Part shown: in pieces, positions 34,196 through 42,686 of the stretch
How positions within the stretch are numbered: position 1 is the stretch's first letter
Layout of the letters: every line of letters begins with the position of its first letter
From: Streptomyces caniscabiei
GTDB taxonomy: Bacteria; Actinomycetota; Actinomycetes; Streptomycetales; Streptomycetaceae
Assembly: GCF_014930365.1 (NCBI RefSeq)
Contig: NZ_JABXWI010000011.1
Coordinates: forward strand, 338,289 to 402,288
Direction of reading: 5' to 3'
Length of the DNA: 64,000 nt
Notes under the pieces: generated by a model
The model's database searches: none
What the model was told of the DNA's origin: nothing
What the model saw: only the letters and a program-made list of their open reading frames with translations
Translations under genes and position numbers: made by a program

Positions 34196-34216
34196 GGCGC
34201 CGCCCGACAACGGACG

Positions 34217-34270
34217 CGCGCCCCTGGGGCGGCCCGCAGGGCCGTCTTCCAGGGGCGCGGGGAACTGCGC
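34217..34270 (+). terminator. Terminator containing dispersed repeat (copy 4, reverse)
   Basis: Arms 34217-34227 and 34249-34259 are perfectly complementary. The right arm overlaps an inverted copy of the 20-bp repeat (34251-34270). It lies 21 bp after the RecD2-like gene. Confidence 0.75.
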
Positions 34271-34358
34271 GAGCAACCACATGCGACCCGAGGCCGCCCG
34301 ACGACGGAAAGCCCCGAGCCAGGGGGCGTTCCCGGCCACAGGGCCCCGCCGTGGACCC

Positions 34359-35048
34359 CTACCGGTCCACGTCCAGCGGCTCCAGATCCTCGTCCTCGTC
34401 CAGCTCCGTGACGAGCGTGACGTCGTCGTCCAGGTCGTCGTCGTCCGGCTCGTCGTCGAAGACCGCGCTGACGTCGAAGCGGCAGACGGTCAGCTGGGTG
34501 TCGACCCCTTCGAAGGGGGCCTCCAGCCACTCCCCGGGCTCGGCGGCGTCGTCCGCGGCGGTCACCCAGAGCGTGGAGTCGCCCTCCTCCAGGCCGAACT
34601 CCTTGTGCCGGGAGGCGATCTCGTCCGGTTCGAACTCGCCGAACAGCACACCCAGGGCGCCGAGCACGGTGCTCGCCGCCCCCTCGGAGGCGGTCGGCTC
34701 CTCGGCCGCCTCCACGCGCTGTGCCTGTGCCAGCAGCCGCTGCGGCTCGCCCACCGTGTAGTCGCGGCGGATCAGCACACTGAGCGCGCCGGGCTCGTCG
34801 GGGCCGATGTACGGCGGCCTGTCCTCGGTGCCGGGGATCTCGAAGGGAGTGACCTCGTCATAGCGGTCGTAGAGCAGTTCGTCGTACTCCTCGGCGGCCG
34901 CGGCCAGCTCGTTGAACGCCTCGTAGACGGCCGGGTCGTCCTCCCCCGACCGGCGTTCGACCGCGGCCAGGTGGCGGTCGAGCGCGGTCTTGACCGCCTC
35001 GGCGGCGGCGCGTACCTCGGCAGCGGTGGGCTGCGCAGCATCAGACAT
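34359..35048 (-). CDS. Acidic hypothetical protein
   Basis: I do not recognise the family. The 229-residue product is strongly acidic, with a helical N terminus (AAAEAVKTALDRHLAAVERR), a conserved-looking middle (GPDEPGALSVLIRRDYTVGEPQRLL) and a terminal Asp/Glu-rich tail (DDEPDDDDLDDD). There is no signal peptide or membrane segment. The ATG at 35048 is preceded by TAGCGT 8 nt upstream with no Shine-Dalgarno, so the message is probably leaderless. Divergent from the DUF5703 gene with only 48 bp between the starts. Genome annotation pipelines would call it a hypothetical. Confidence 0.7.
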   Translation of the reverse strand: MSDAAQPTAAEVRAAAEAVKTALDRHLAAVERRSGEDDPAVYEAFNELAAAAEEYDELLYDRYDEVTPFEIPGTEDRPPYIGPDEPGALSVLIRRDYTVGEPQRLLAQAQRVEAAEEPTASEGAASTVLGALGVLFGEFEPDEIASRHKEFGLEEGDSTLWVTAADDAAEPGEWLEAPFEGVDTQLTVCRFDVSAVFDDEPDDDDLDDDVTLVTELDEDEDLEPLDVDR

Positions 35049-35096
35049 AGTGCAGACGCTATCCGTACCGGGCCCCAGCCCGCACAATAGATACCG

Positions 35097-35285
35097 ATGC
35101 CGGAATACGAATTTGTCGACGTGTACGTACCGCGCGGGGTCTCCCGCAAGGACGCCACACGCCTGCTGACGGACCATGCCGAGTACGGACACTGGGAGTT
35201 GGACCGACTGAGCCTGCTGCGTGACGGCAGCCGCAGGGTGCGGTTGCGCCGACGGATCATCCGCCAGGTGCGCGCCACATGGTGA
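35097..35285 (+). CDS. DUF5703 family small protein
   Basis: A 62-residue basic protein conserved in Streptomyces. It has the segment FVDVYVPRGVSRKDATRLL and a Trp/Arg-rich C terminus (RVRLRRRIIRQVRATW). Function unknown. There is no Shine-Dalgarno; CACAAT at 35083-35088 lies 8 nt before the ATG, so it may also be leaderless. Divergent from the acidic hypothetical gene and followed by a strong terminator shared with the chaplin gene. Confidence 0.8.
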   Translation: MPEYEFVDVYVPRGVSRKDATRLLTDHAEYGHWELDRLSLLRDGSRRVRLRRRIIRQVRATW

Positions 35286-35298
35286 GCGGGCGCGACGG

Positions 35299-35336
35299 AA
35301 CGGAGCGGGCCCCGCTGGTGCGGGGCCCGCTCCGTT
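35299..35336. terminator. 17-bp-stem bidirectional terminator
   Basis: Arms 35299-35315 and 35320-35336 are perfectly complementary with a 4-nt loop, between the convergent DUF5703 and chaplin genes. Confidence 0.92.
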
Positions 35337-35355
35337 CGGTGGACGCCCGGGCCGG

Positions 35356-36318
35356 TTACAGCGCGGCGGCCCGTGCCTTGCGGTAGATCAGGGCGCCGCC
35401 GATCAGTGCGCCCGCGCCCACGGGGAGCATCAGCCCCAGGGGAAGGTCGCCGCCGGTCTGGGCGAGCTGCGCGGCACCGTCGGGCTGGGTGACGGTCTGC
35501 GTACCCGGGGTGTTGCTGTCACCGCCGGGGACCTCGCCGCCGGGGCCGCCCGGCCGGTCGGGCTTGCTCGGCGCCTGCGGGGACGCCTCCTCGGAGTCGC
35601 CCGGCGGGTTCTGCGGGCCGCCCGGGTTCTCGTGCGCCCCTCCGCCGCCCGAGTTCCCGCAGTCGTCGGCCGCGACCCCGTTGCCGATGCCGATCACGCT
35701 GACGCTGTTGCCACACACGTTGACCGGCACGTGGACCGGAACCTGGATGTGGTTCCCGGAGGCCACCCCCGGCGAGTCACCGGTGTGACCGCCGGCGTGG
35801 GAGCCGCCGTACGACGGACCGTGGCCGTCGTCGCCGTAATCGCCGCCGTAACCGCCGCCGCCCGAGCCGTTCGCGCAGTCGTTGCCCACGGCGGTGTTGC
35901 CGACGCCGACCACGTTGACGCTGTTGCCGCACACGTTGACCGGCGCGTGCACCGGGGCCTGCACGACGTTGCCGGAGGCCACGCCCGGCGAGTCACTGGC
36001 GTGACCCCGGGCCTGGGAACCCCCGTGGGAGGAACCGCGGCCCTGGTCGCCGTGGCCGCCGCCGGCGTGCTTGCCGCCGCCGTTGGAACACTTGTTGCCG
36101 GCCGCGGGGTTGAGCAGCCCGACCACGTTCACCGTGTTGCCGCAGACGTTGACCTCGGCCTCCACCGGCGCCTGCACGGTGTTGCCGGAGAGCACGCCCG
36201 GGGAGTTGGTGGCGGAGCCCTGCGCGCCGGAGTCGGCGTGCGCCATGCCTCCGGCCGCGGCGAAGACCCCGGACGCGGCCGCCACCGTCATGAGGCCTTT
36301 GCGGGTGACCTGTCGCAT
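35356..36318 (-). CDS. Long chaplin with three chaplin domains and a sortase signal (ChpC-like)
   Basis: Secreted surface protein that helps form the hydrophobic rodlet layer of aerial hyphae. The 320-residue product has a signal peptide (MRQVTRKGLMTVAAASG, cleaved after AHA near residue 28), then three chaplin domains. Each has two Cys in the pattern NVCGN...G...C (near residues 34-77, 108-148 and 180-222). Gly/His-rich linkers separate them and a Pro/Gly-rich spacer follows. The C terminus is a sorting signal LAQTGGD, a hydrophobic span and basic residues, as recognised by class E sortases. ChpA-C of S. coelicolor have two chaplin domains, so three is unusual. Downstream of the ChpH-like gene on the same strand. 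Confidence 0.95.
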   Translation of the reverse strand: MRQVTRKGLMTVAAASGVFAAAGGMAHADSGAQGSATNSPGVLSGNTVQAPVEAEVNVCGNTVNVVGLLNPAAGNKCSNGGGKHAGGGHGDQGRGSSHGGSQARGHASDSPGVASGNVVQAPVHAPVNVCGNSVNVVGVGNTAVGNDCANGSGGGGYGGDYGDDGHGPSYGGSHAGGHTGDSPGVASGNHIQVPVHVPVNVCGNSVSVIGIGNGVAADDCGNSGGGGAHENPGGPQNPPGDSEEASPQAPSKPDRPGGPGGEVPGGDSNTPGTQTVTQPDGAAQLAQTGGDLPLGLMLPVGAGALIGGALIYRKARAAAL

Positions 36319-36379
36319 TGCTGAATTACCTGCCTTAAGCCCTATGTTGTGATCTTGTACACCTTGTCGGGAGACCGAA

Positions 36380-36414
36380 CGGCCCCGGAGTGCATGGCGC
36401 GCACTCCGGGGCCG
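36380..36414 (-). terminator. Terminator after the short chaplin gene
   Basis: Arms 36380-36393 and 36401-36414 form a perfect 14-bp stem with a 7-nt loop, 38 bp past the short chaplin stop. The long chaplin gene therefore probably has its own promoter. Confidence 0.85.
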
Positions 36415-36451
36415 ACGGTTTGTTCAGACCCTCACCGGGTGAGGCACAACG

Positions 36452-36685
36452 TCACTTGTTGATGCAGGTGTTGCCGAAGGCGGGGTTCAGCAGCCCGATC
36501 ACCGAGATCGTGTTGCCGCACACGTTCACGGGGACGTGAACCGGCACCTGGACGACGTTGCCGGACGCGACACCCGGGGAGCCGACGGCGGCACCCTGAG
36601 CCCCGGCGTCGGCGACGGCCAGACCCGCGCCCGCGAGAACCAGACCACCGGTGGCTGCCGCAGCGGCGACGACCTTCTTGAGCAT
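36452..36685 (-). CDS. chpH: Short chaplin ChpH-like
   Basis: A 77-residue secreted chaplin, the length of S. coelicolor ChpH. The signal peptide is MLKKVVAAAAATGGLVLAGA, cleaved near ADA at residue 27. The single chaplin domain has both Cys (NVCGNT and NTCINK) and the GNVVQVPVHVPVNVCGN core. In S. coelicolor ChpE and ChpH are enough for aerial growth. The ATG at 36685 has a perfect AAGGAGG close by; the open frame reaches 36715 but lacks support. Adjacent to the long chaplin, as chpH and chpC are in S. coelicolor. Confidence 0.95.
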   Translation of the reverse strand: MLKKVVAAAAATGGLVLAGAGLAVADAGAQGAAVGSPGVASGNVVQVPVHVPVNVCGNTISVIGLLNPAFGNTCINK

Positions 36686-36840
36686 TATTCCTCCTTGTTG
36701 GCAAAGCGACCCCAAGTAGCGAGTCGCATCACCTGTAACGAGGAGGGAGTAATGGAGCTACGAGCTTATGGTCGGATTCACTCGTCACGGTCGACCTTCG
36801 TACGCCCGGCCGAATTAAGTGCCGGACGGGCCAGGACGGA

Positions 36841-38166
36841 TCAGGACGCGTCGATGAAGCGGTCGAGGACGCGCACACCGAACTTCAGGCCGTCCACCGG
36901 CACCCTCTCGTCGACGCCGTGGAACATGCCCGCGAAGTCCAGCTCCGGCGGCAGCTTCAGCGGCGCGAAGCCGAAGCCGCGGATGCCGAGGTCGTCGAAG
37001 GACTTGGCGTCCGTACCGCCGGAGAGCATGTACGGGACCGCCTTCGCGGCCGGGTCCTCGGCGAGCAGCGCCGACTGCATGGCGTCGACGATCGCCCCGT
37101 CGAAGGAGGTCTCCAGCGCCTTGTCGGAGTGCACGTCCTCACGCCGCACCTTCGGGCCGAGGATCTTGTCGAGGTCGGCGAGGAACTCCTCCTCGAACCC
37201 GGGCAGGAACCGTCCGTCGACATGCGCGGTGGCCTCGCCGGGGATGACGTTGACCTTGTAACCGGCGCCGAGCTGGGTGGGGTTGGCGGTGTTGCGCAGG
37301 GTCGCGCCGATGAGCTTGGCGATGCCACCCAGCTTGGCGAGGGTGCCCTCCATGTCCTCCGGGTCGAGCTCGGTGCCGAGCGCGTCGCCGAGTTCGTCGA
37401 GGAAGGCGCGGGTGGTCTTGGTGACCCGCACCGGGAACTGGTGGCGGCCCAGACGGGCGACGGCCTCCGACAGCTCGGTGATGGCGTTGTCGCGGTGGAT
37501 CATCGAACCGTGGCCCGCCGTTCCGGCCACGGTCAGCTTCATCCAGTGCATGCCCTTCTCGGCCGTCTGGATCAGATAGAGGCGTCGCTGCTCGCTCACC
37601 GTGAACGAGAAGCCGCCGACCTCGCTGATCGCCTCACTGACACCCTCGAAGAGATCGGCATGGTTCTTCACCAGATGCTTCGCCCCGTACGTGCCGCCGG
37701 CCTCCTCGTCCGCGAGGAAGGCGAGCACGATGTCGCGCGGCGGCTTGCGGCCGCTGCGCATGCGGTCGCGGACGACCGCGAGCGTCATGGCGTCCATGTC
37801 CTTCATGTCGACCGCGCCGCGGCCCCACACACAGCCGTCCGCGACCTCGCCCGAGAACGGGTGGTGGGTCCAGTCCGCCGCGTTGGCCGGGACGACGTCG
37901 GTGTGGCCGTGGATGAGCAGCGCGGGCCGGGACGGGTCCTCACCCTCGATCCGGGCCACCGTGGAGGCGCGGCCCGGATGCGACTCGAAGATCCGCGGTT
38001 CCAGTCCCACCTCGGCGAGCTTCTCGGCGACGTACTCGGCGGCCACGCGCTCACCCGGGCCCGAGTGGTCGCCGAAGTTGCTGGTGTCGATGCGGATCAG
38101 CTCGCTGCAGAGGTCGACGACCTCGTCCTCGCCGGTCACGCGCCTGCCCGTGTCCGTCTCACTCAC
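36841..38166 (-). CDS. M20-family peptidase
   Basis: Zinc-dependent peptidase or acyl-amino-acid hydrolase of 441 residues. The di-zinc site shows as LLIHGHTDVVPANAADW near residue 83 (His and Asp), WGRGAVDMKD near residue 112 and ADEEAGGTYGAK near residue 147 with the catalytic Glu. The dimerisation domain follows (TAGHGSMIHRDNAI). No signal peptide, so cytosolic. The GTG at 38166 is preceded by GGGAGGA; the frame to 38235 has no supporting start. Specificity is unknown; a dipeptidase such as the ArgE/DapE relatives is likely. Confidence 0.9.
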   Translation of the reverse strand: MSETDTGRRVTGEDEVVDLCSELIRIDTSNFGDHSGPGERVAAEYVAEKLAEVGLEPRIFESHPGRASTVARIEGEDPSRPALLIHGHTDVVPANAADWTHHPFSGEVADGCVWGRGAVDMKDMDAMTLAVVRDRMRSGRKPPRDIVLAFLADEEAGGTYGAKHLVKNHADLFEGVSEAISEVGGFSFTVSEQRRLYLIQTAEKGMHWMKLTVAGTAGHGSMIHRDNAITELSEAVARLGRHQFPVRVTKTTRAFLDELGDALGTELDPEDMEGTLAKLGGIAKLIGATLRNTANPTQLGAGYKVNVIPGEATAHVDGRFLPGFEEEFLADLDKILGPKVRREDVHSDKALETSFDGAIVDAMQSALLAEDPAAKAVPYMLSGGTDAKSFDDLGIRGFGFAPLKLPPELDFAGMFHGVDERVPVDGLKFGVRVLDRFIDAS

Positions 38167-38366
38167 GCTGGTTCCTCCCGCTGTCGCTGCTGGTGGTTCC
38201 CCCTCATCCTCCTCCTGCCCCACCGCCCGCCCCAAGACCGGGACCGGCCCGTCACACGCCGTTCACGCCCGCCCGTCCCCGGGGACGGGGTGTGATCGGG
38301 GGCCCTCGAAAGCCTGGTAATGTTTCCTTCGTCGCCGCGAGGGAGACCCCGCGCGACAGACACCTT

Positions 38367-38451
38367 GTCCGGGTGGCGGAATGGCAGACGCGCTAGCTTG
38401 AGGTGCTAGTGCCCTTTATCGGGCGTGGGGGTTCAAGTCCCCCCTCGGACA
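38367..38451 (+). tRNA. tRNA-Leu (anticodon GAG)
   Basis: Class II tRNA of 85 nt. The acceptor stem GTCCGGG pairs with CTCGGAC, and the anticodon loop TTGAGGT is in a 5-bp stem with GAG at 38400-38402. A variable arm GCCC/GGGC and a T arm GGGGG/CCCCC with TTCAA are present. CCA is not encoded. It decodes CUC and CUU. The next gene is a Pls-type NRPS. Confidence 0.96.
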
Positions 38452-38459
38452 CACAGTGG

Positions 38460-38491
38460 CGAAGGCCGCGACCCTCGGGTCGCGGCCTTCG
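38460..38491 (+). terminator. Terminator after tRNA-Leu
   Basis: A perfect 14-bp stem with a 4-nt loop (arms 38460-38473 and 38478-38491), 9 bp past the tRNA end. Confidence 0.9.
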
Positions 38492-38733
38492 TGCGTTGAC
38501 GGGGACGAAATGTGGGACATATCTCTCCGTGTTGGAGAAACCCCAGGTCACAGCCGCCCGATCGAACCCTGCGGGCCGCCGTCCGGATGCCCTCGCTTGG
38601 CCGTCACGACAGGCCGTAGTCACCCGAGCACTAGAGTATGGGGCTTGTTCGGCACCGGTACGGAAATATCCCCAGGCAGACCTGTGGCCCTCCGGCGCCC
38701 CCGGATGGTCCGGGTTCGAGAGGCGAGGATCCG

Positions 38734-41700
38734 ATGGCCGCCGTGTACGAGAGTCCTGACCTGACGCTGCTCGACGGGGAGCTGGCCGAGGCGGCCGGGC
38801 GGTTCGGCGGTGCGGCGCGTTTCTCGGCCGGTCCCGCGGCCTCCCCCCGCACGCTCGTCGACGTCTTCGAGGCGTCCGTGCGGTCCTACCCGGACGAGCC
38901 CGCGCTGGACGACGGCAAGCGGCGGCTGACCTATCGCGCGCTGGCCGTCGAGGTGGAGCACCTGCGGAGACGGCTGGGAGCCGCCGGCGTCGGGCTCGGG
39001 GACCGGGTCGGGGTGCGGGTGCCGTCCGGCACCAACGAGCTGTATGTCGCGATCCTCGCGGTGCTGGCCGCCGGGGCCGCCTATGTCCCCGTCGACGCCG
39101 AGGACCCCGACGAGCGGGCCGAGCTGGTGTTCGGCGAGGCCGAGGTACGGGCGGTCGTCGGGGCCGGGCACGAACTGACGGCGCACGGCGCGTCCGGCTA
39201 CCCCGCCACGCGGCCCGGCGTCGAGCACGACGCGTGGATCATCTTCACCTCCGGGTCGACCGGCAAGCCCAAGGGGGTGGCCGTCAGCCATCGCAGCGCC
39301 GCCGCGTTCGTGGACGCCGAGGCGGCGCTGTTCCTGACCGAGGAGCCGATCGGCCCCGGGGACCGGGTGATGGCCGGGCTGTCCGTGGCCTTCGACGCGT
39401 CCTGCGAGGAGATGTGGCTGGCCTGGCGGTACGGCGCCTGTCTGGTGCCGGTGCCGCGCGCGCAGGTCAGGAGCGGCGCGGATCTGGGGCCCTGGCTGGT
39501 CGAGCAGGAGATCACGGTGGTGTCGACCGTGCCGACGCTGGCCGCGCTGTGGGAGCCCGAGACCCTCAACGACGTACGGCTGCTGATCTTCGGCGGTGAG
39601 GCGTGTCCGCCGGAGCTGGCGCAGCGGCTGGTGACGGAGGGGCGGGAGGTCTGGAACACGTACGGGCCGACCGAGGCCACCGTCGTCGCCTGTGCCTCGC
39701 TGATGTCCGGCGCGGAGCCGATCCGGATCGGGCTGCCGCTCGACGGGTGGGAGCTGGCCGTCGTGGACGAGGCCGGGGAACCCGTGCCGATGGGCGGCAG
39801 TGGACAGCTGGTGATCGGCGGGGTCGGGCTCGCGCGGTATCTCGACGCCGAGAAGGACGCGGAGAAGTACGCGCCGCTCCAGTCGCTGGGCTGGGAGCGC
39901 GCCTACCGCAGTGGTGACCTGGTGAAGGCTGAGCCCGAGGGGCTGGTCTTCCTCGGGCGGGCCGACGAGCAGATCAAGCTCGGCGGCCGGCGGATCGAGC
40001 TGGGCGAGGTCGACGCCGCGTTGCAGGCCCTGCCCGGAGTCGCGGGCGCCGCGGCGGCCGTACGGACAGCGCGCAGCGGCAACCAGTTGCTCGTCGGCTA
40101 TGTGGTCACCCAGGAAGGGTGGGACCACGCGGCGGCCGTGGAGAAGCTGCGGGCCGGGCTGCCGGCCGCGTTGGTGCCGTTGCTGGCGCCGGTGGCGGAG
40201 CTGCCGACCCGGACGTCCGGGAAGGTCGACCGGAACGCGCTGCCGTGGCCGCTCGCGGACCTGGAGACCGCCGGTCCCGCCGAGGAGCTGTACGGGACCG
40301 AGGCGTGGCTCGCCGAGCAGTGGGCCGAGGTGCTGGGGATCCCGGTCGGCGGCGCGGGCGACGACTTCTTCGCCATCGGCGGGGGCAGTCTGGCCGCCGC
40401 GCAGCTGACGACGCGGCTGCGGACCCGGTACCCGAGCGTCGCGGTGGTGGACGTCTACCAGCGGCCCACGCTCAAGAAGCTGGCCCGGTACCTGGAGGAG
40501 TCCGGCGGCGAGGACGGGGCCCGGCGAGCCGTCGTCCCCGTGCCGGCGCGGGCGCGGCTCGTGCAGCTCGCGCTGCTGCTGCCGCTGTTCACGCTGCTCG
40601 GTCTGCGGTGGGTCGTCCCGCTGGCGGCGCTCGGGAATCTGCTCGGCTCGTACGCCTGGCTGCCGACCGCGCCCTGGTGGGCCGTGGCGGTCGGGGCGGT
40701 GCTGCTCTTCACCCCGCCGGGGCGGCTGGCGATCGCGGCGGGCGGGGCACGGCTGCTGCTGCGCGGCGTCGAGCCGGGCCGGTACCCGCGCGGCGGGAGC
40801 GTGCACCTGCGGCTGTGGGCGGCCGAGCGGCTGGCCGAGTTCAGCGGGGCGACCTCGCTGACCGGGGTCTGGCTGGAGCGGTACGCGCGCGCTCTGGGTG
40901 CCAGGGTCGGCGCCGATGTCGATCTGCACGCGCTGCCGCCGGTGACGGGGATGCTGAAGCTCGGGCGGGGCGCGGCGGTGGAGTCCGAGGTGGACCTCTC
41001 CGGGTACTGGATCGACGGGGACCGGCTGGAGATCGGGCCGGTCAAGGTGGGCGCCGGCGCGGTCGTCGGGACGCGGAGCATGCTGCTGCCGGGGGCCAGG
41101 GTCGGCAAGCGGGCCGAGGTGGCGCCCGGGTCGGCCGTGGTCGGCCAGGTTCCCACCGGGCAGCGGTGGGCCGGGGCGCCCGCGGTCAAGCTGGGCAAGG
41201 CGAAGCGGAACTGGCCCAAGCAGCGGCCGCGGCGGGGCCTGATCTGGCGGACGTCGTACGGGGTGACCGGGTTCGGGCTGACCGCGCTGCCGGTGCTCGC
41301 CGGGGTCGCCGCGCTGGTGGTGCTGAGTCTGTTCGTGGACCCGGACGCCGGGCTCGGCGGAGCCCTGCGCGGCGCGGCGCTCGGGCTGGTGCCGGCCACG
41401 CTCGCGTTCGGGGCGGCGTACGCGCTGCTCCTGCTGGTCGCCGTGCGGCTGCTGAGTCTCGGGCTGCGGGAGGGCACGCATCCCACGCACAGCAGGGTCG
41501 GCTGGCAGGCGTGGACGGTCACCCAGCTGATGGACCGGTCGCGCGAGACGCTCTTCCCGCTGTACGCGGGGCTGGTCACGCCGGTGTGGCTGCGGCTGCT
41601 CGGGATGCGGATCGGCCGGGGCGCGGAGGTGTCGACGGTGCTCGCGCTGCCGAGTCTGACGACGGTCGGGGACGGGGCGTTCCTCGCGGACGACACCCTG

Positions 41701-42609
41701 ACCGCGCCGTACGAGCTGGGCGGCGGCTGGATGCGGATCGGGCGGGCGGAGATCGGGCGGCGGGCGTTCCTGGGGAACTCCGGGATGACCGCGCCGGGGC
41801 GTTCGGTGCCGGACGGCGGTCTGGTGGGGGTGCTGTCGGCGACGCCGAAGAAGGCGAAGAAGGGCAGCTCGTATCTGGGGCTGCCGCCGGTCAGGCTGCC
41901 CCGGGCGGCGGCGGACAGCGACCAGAGCCTCACCTACGAGCCGCCGGCGCGGCTGCTGTGGGCGCGGGCGCTGGTGGAGCTGTGCCGGATCGTGCCGGTG
42001 TTCTGCTCCGCCGGGCTGGCGCTGCTGACGGTGGCGGCGCTGAGCGCGCTGGGCGGCTGGGCGTGGCCGGCGGGCGGCCTGGTGCTGCTCGCGGCGGGCG
42101 TGCTGGCGGGTCTGGTGTCCGTGGTCGCGAAGTGGCTGCTGGTGGGGCGGCACCGCACGGGTGAGCATCCGCTGTGGAGCGGTTTCGTGTGGCGCAACGA
42201 GCTGGCGGACACCTTCGTGGAGGTGCTGGCCGTGCCGTGGCTGGCGGGCGCGGTGCCCGGTACGCCGGTGCTCACCGTGTGGCTGCGCGGGCTGGGGGCG
42301 CGGATCGGCAAGGGGGTGTGGGTCGAGAGTTATTGGCTACCCGAGACCGACCTCGTGACGCTGGGCGACGGGGCCACGGTGAACCGGGGATGCGTCCTGC
42401 AGACCCACCTCTTCCACGACCGGATCTTGCGGACGGATACTGTTGAACTCCGTGAGGGTGCCACCTTGGGCCCGGGCGGAATCGTCCTGCCCGGCAGTGT
42501 GGTCGGGGCCCGCACCACGCTGGGTCCGGCGTCGCTGGTCATGGCCGCGGAGTCCGTTCCCGACGACACCCGGTGGCTGGGCAACCCGATCGAGTCGTGG
42601 CGCCGCTGA
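38734..42609 (+). CDS. Pls/PosA-family membrane non-ribosomal peptide synthetase
   Basis: A 1291-residue single-module NRPS-like protein. The adenylation domain (about residues 35-500) has FTSGSTGKPKGV (A3, near 172), SVAFDASCEEMWLAW (A4) and NTYGPTEATV (A5). The thiolation domain has DDFFAIGGGSLAAAQL with the pantetheinyl Ser near residue 551. After that come three pairs of membrane segments (about 608-670, 845-910, 1085-1135), separated by soluble hexapeptide-repeat-like domains. This is the architecture of epsilon-poly-L-lysine synthetase Pls: A-T, six TM, three tandem domains, no thioesterase. It probably makes a poly(amino acid); the monomer cannot be read by eye. The ATG at 38734 has GCGAGG. 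An M1 peptidase follows. Confidence 0.9.
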   Translation: MAAVYESPDLTLLDGELAEAAGRFGGAARFSAGPAASPRTLVDVFEASVRSYPDEPALDDGKRRLTYRALAVEVEHLRRRLGAAGVGLGDRVGVRVPSGTNELYVAILAVLAAGAAYVPVDAEDPDERAELVFGEAEVRAVVGAGHELTAHGASGYPATRPGVEHDAWIIFTSGSTGKPKGVAVSHRSAAAFVDAEAALFLTEEPIGPGDRVMAGLSVAFDASCEEMWLAWRYGACLVPVPRAQVRSGADLGPWLVEQEITVVSTVPTLAALWEPETLNDVRLLIFGGEACPPELAQRLVTEGREVWNTYGPTEATVVACASLMSGAEPIRIGLPLDGWELAVVDEAGEPVPMGGSGQLVIGGVGLARYLDAEKDAEKYAPLQSLGWERAYRSGDLVKAEPEGLVFLGRADEQIKLGGRRIELGEVDAALQALPGVAGAAAAVRTARSGNQLLVGYVVTQEGWDHAAAVEKLRAGLPAALVPLLAPVAELPTRTSGKVDRNALPWPLADLETAGPAEELYGTEAWLAEQWAEVLGIPVGGAGDDFFAIGGGSLAAAQLTTRLRTRYPSVAVVDVYQRPTLKKLARYLEESGGEDGARRAVVPVPARARLVQLALLLPLFTLLGLRWVVPLAALGNLLGSYAWLPTAPWWAVAVGAVLLFTPPGRLAIAAGGARLLLRGVEPGRYPRGGSVHLRLWAAERLAEFSGATSLTGVWLERYARALGARVGADVDLHALPPVTGMLKLGRGAAVESEVDLSGYWIDGDRLEIGPVKVGAGAVVGTRSMLLPGARVGKRAEVAPGSAVVGQVPTGQRWAGAPAVKLGKAKRNWPKQRPRRGLIWRTSYGVTGFGLTALPVLAGVAALVVLSLFVDPDAGLGGALRGAALGLVPATLAFGAAYALLLLVAVRLLSLGLREGTHPTHSRVGWQAWTVTQLMDRSRETLFPLYAGLVTPVWLRLLGMRIGRGAEVSTVLALPSLTTVGDGAFLADDTLTAPYELGGGWMRIGRAEIGRRAFLGNSGMTAPGRSVPDGGLVGVLSATPKKAKKGSSYLGLPPVRLPRAAADSDQSLTYEPPARLLWARALVELCRIVPVFCSAGLALLTVAALSALGGWAWPAGGLVLLAAGVLAGLVSVVAKWLLVGRHRTGEHPLWSGFVWRNELADTFVEVLAVPWLAGAVPGTPVLTVWLRGLGARIGKGVWVESYWLPETDLVTLGDGATVNRGCVLQTHLFHDRILRTDTVELREGATLGPGGIVLPGSVVGARTTLGPASLVMAAESVPDDTRWLGNPIESWRR

Positions 42610-42686
42610 ACGCGGCTCGTGCGGCGCCGGGGAACCCGGGGGACGATGGACGTCGTACGAGAGCGGAGCGGGGAGCAGAAGCGGCA

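Noticed and set aside
38367..38500. Integrated element using tRNA-Leu as attachment site
   Set aside because: No integrase and no repeat of the tRNA 3' end is visible downstream in the window; the site remains only suggestive.
38620..42168. 1182-codon frame antisense to the Pls-like gene
   Set aside because: Arg/Pro/Gln-rich shadow with no recognisable domain.
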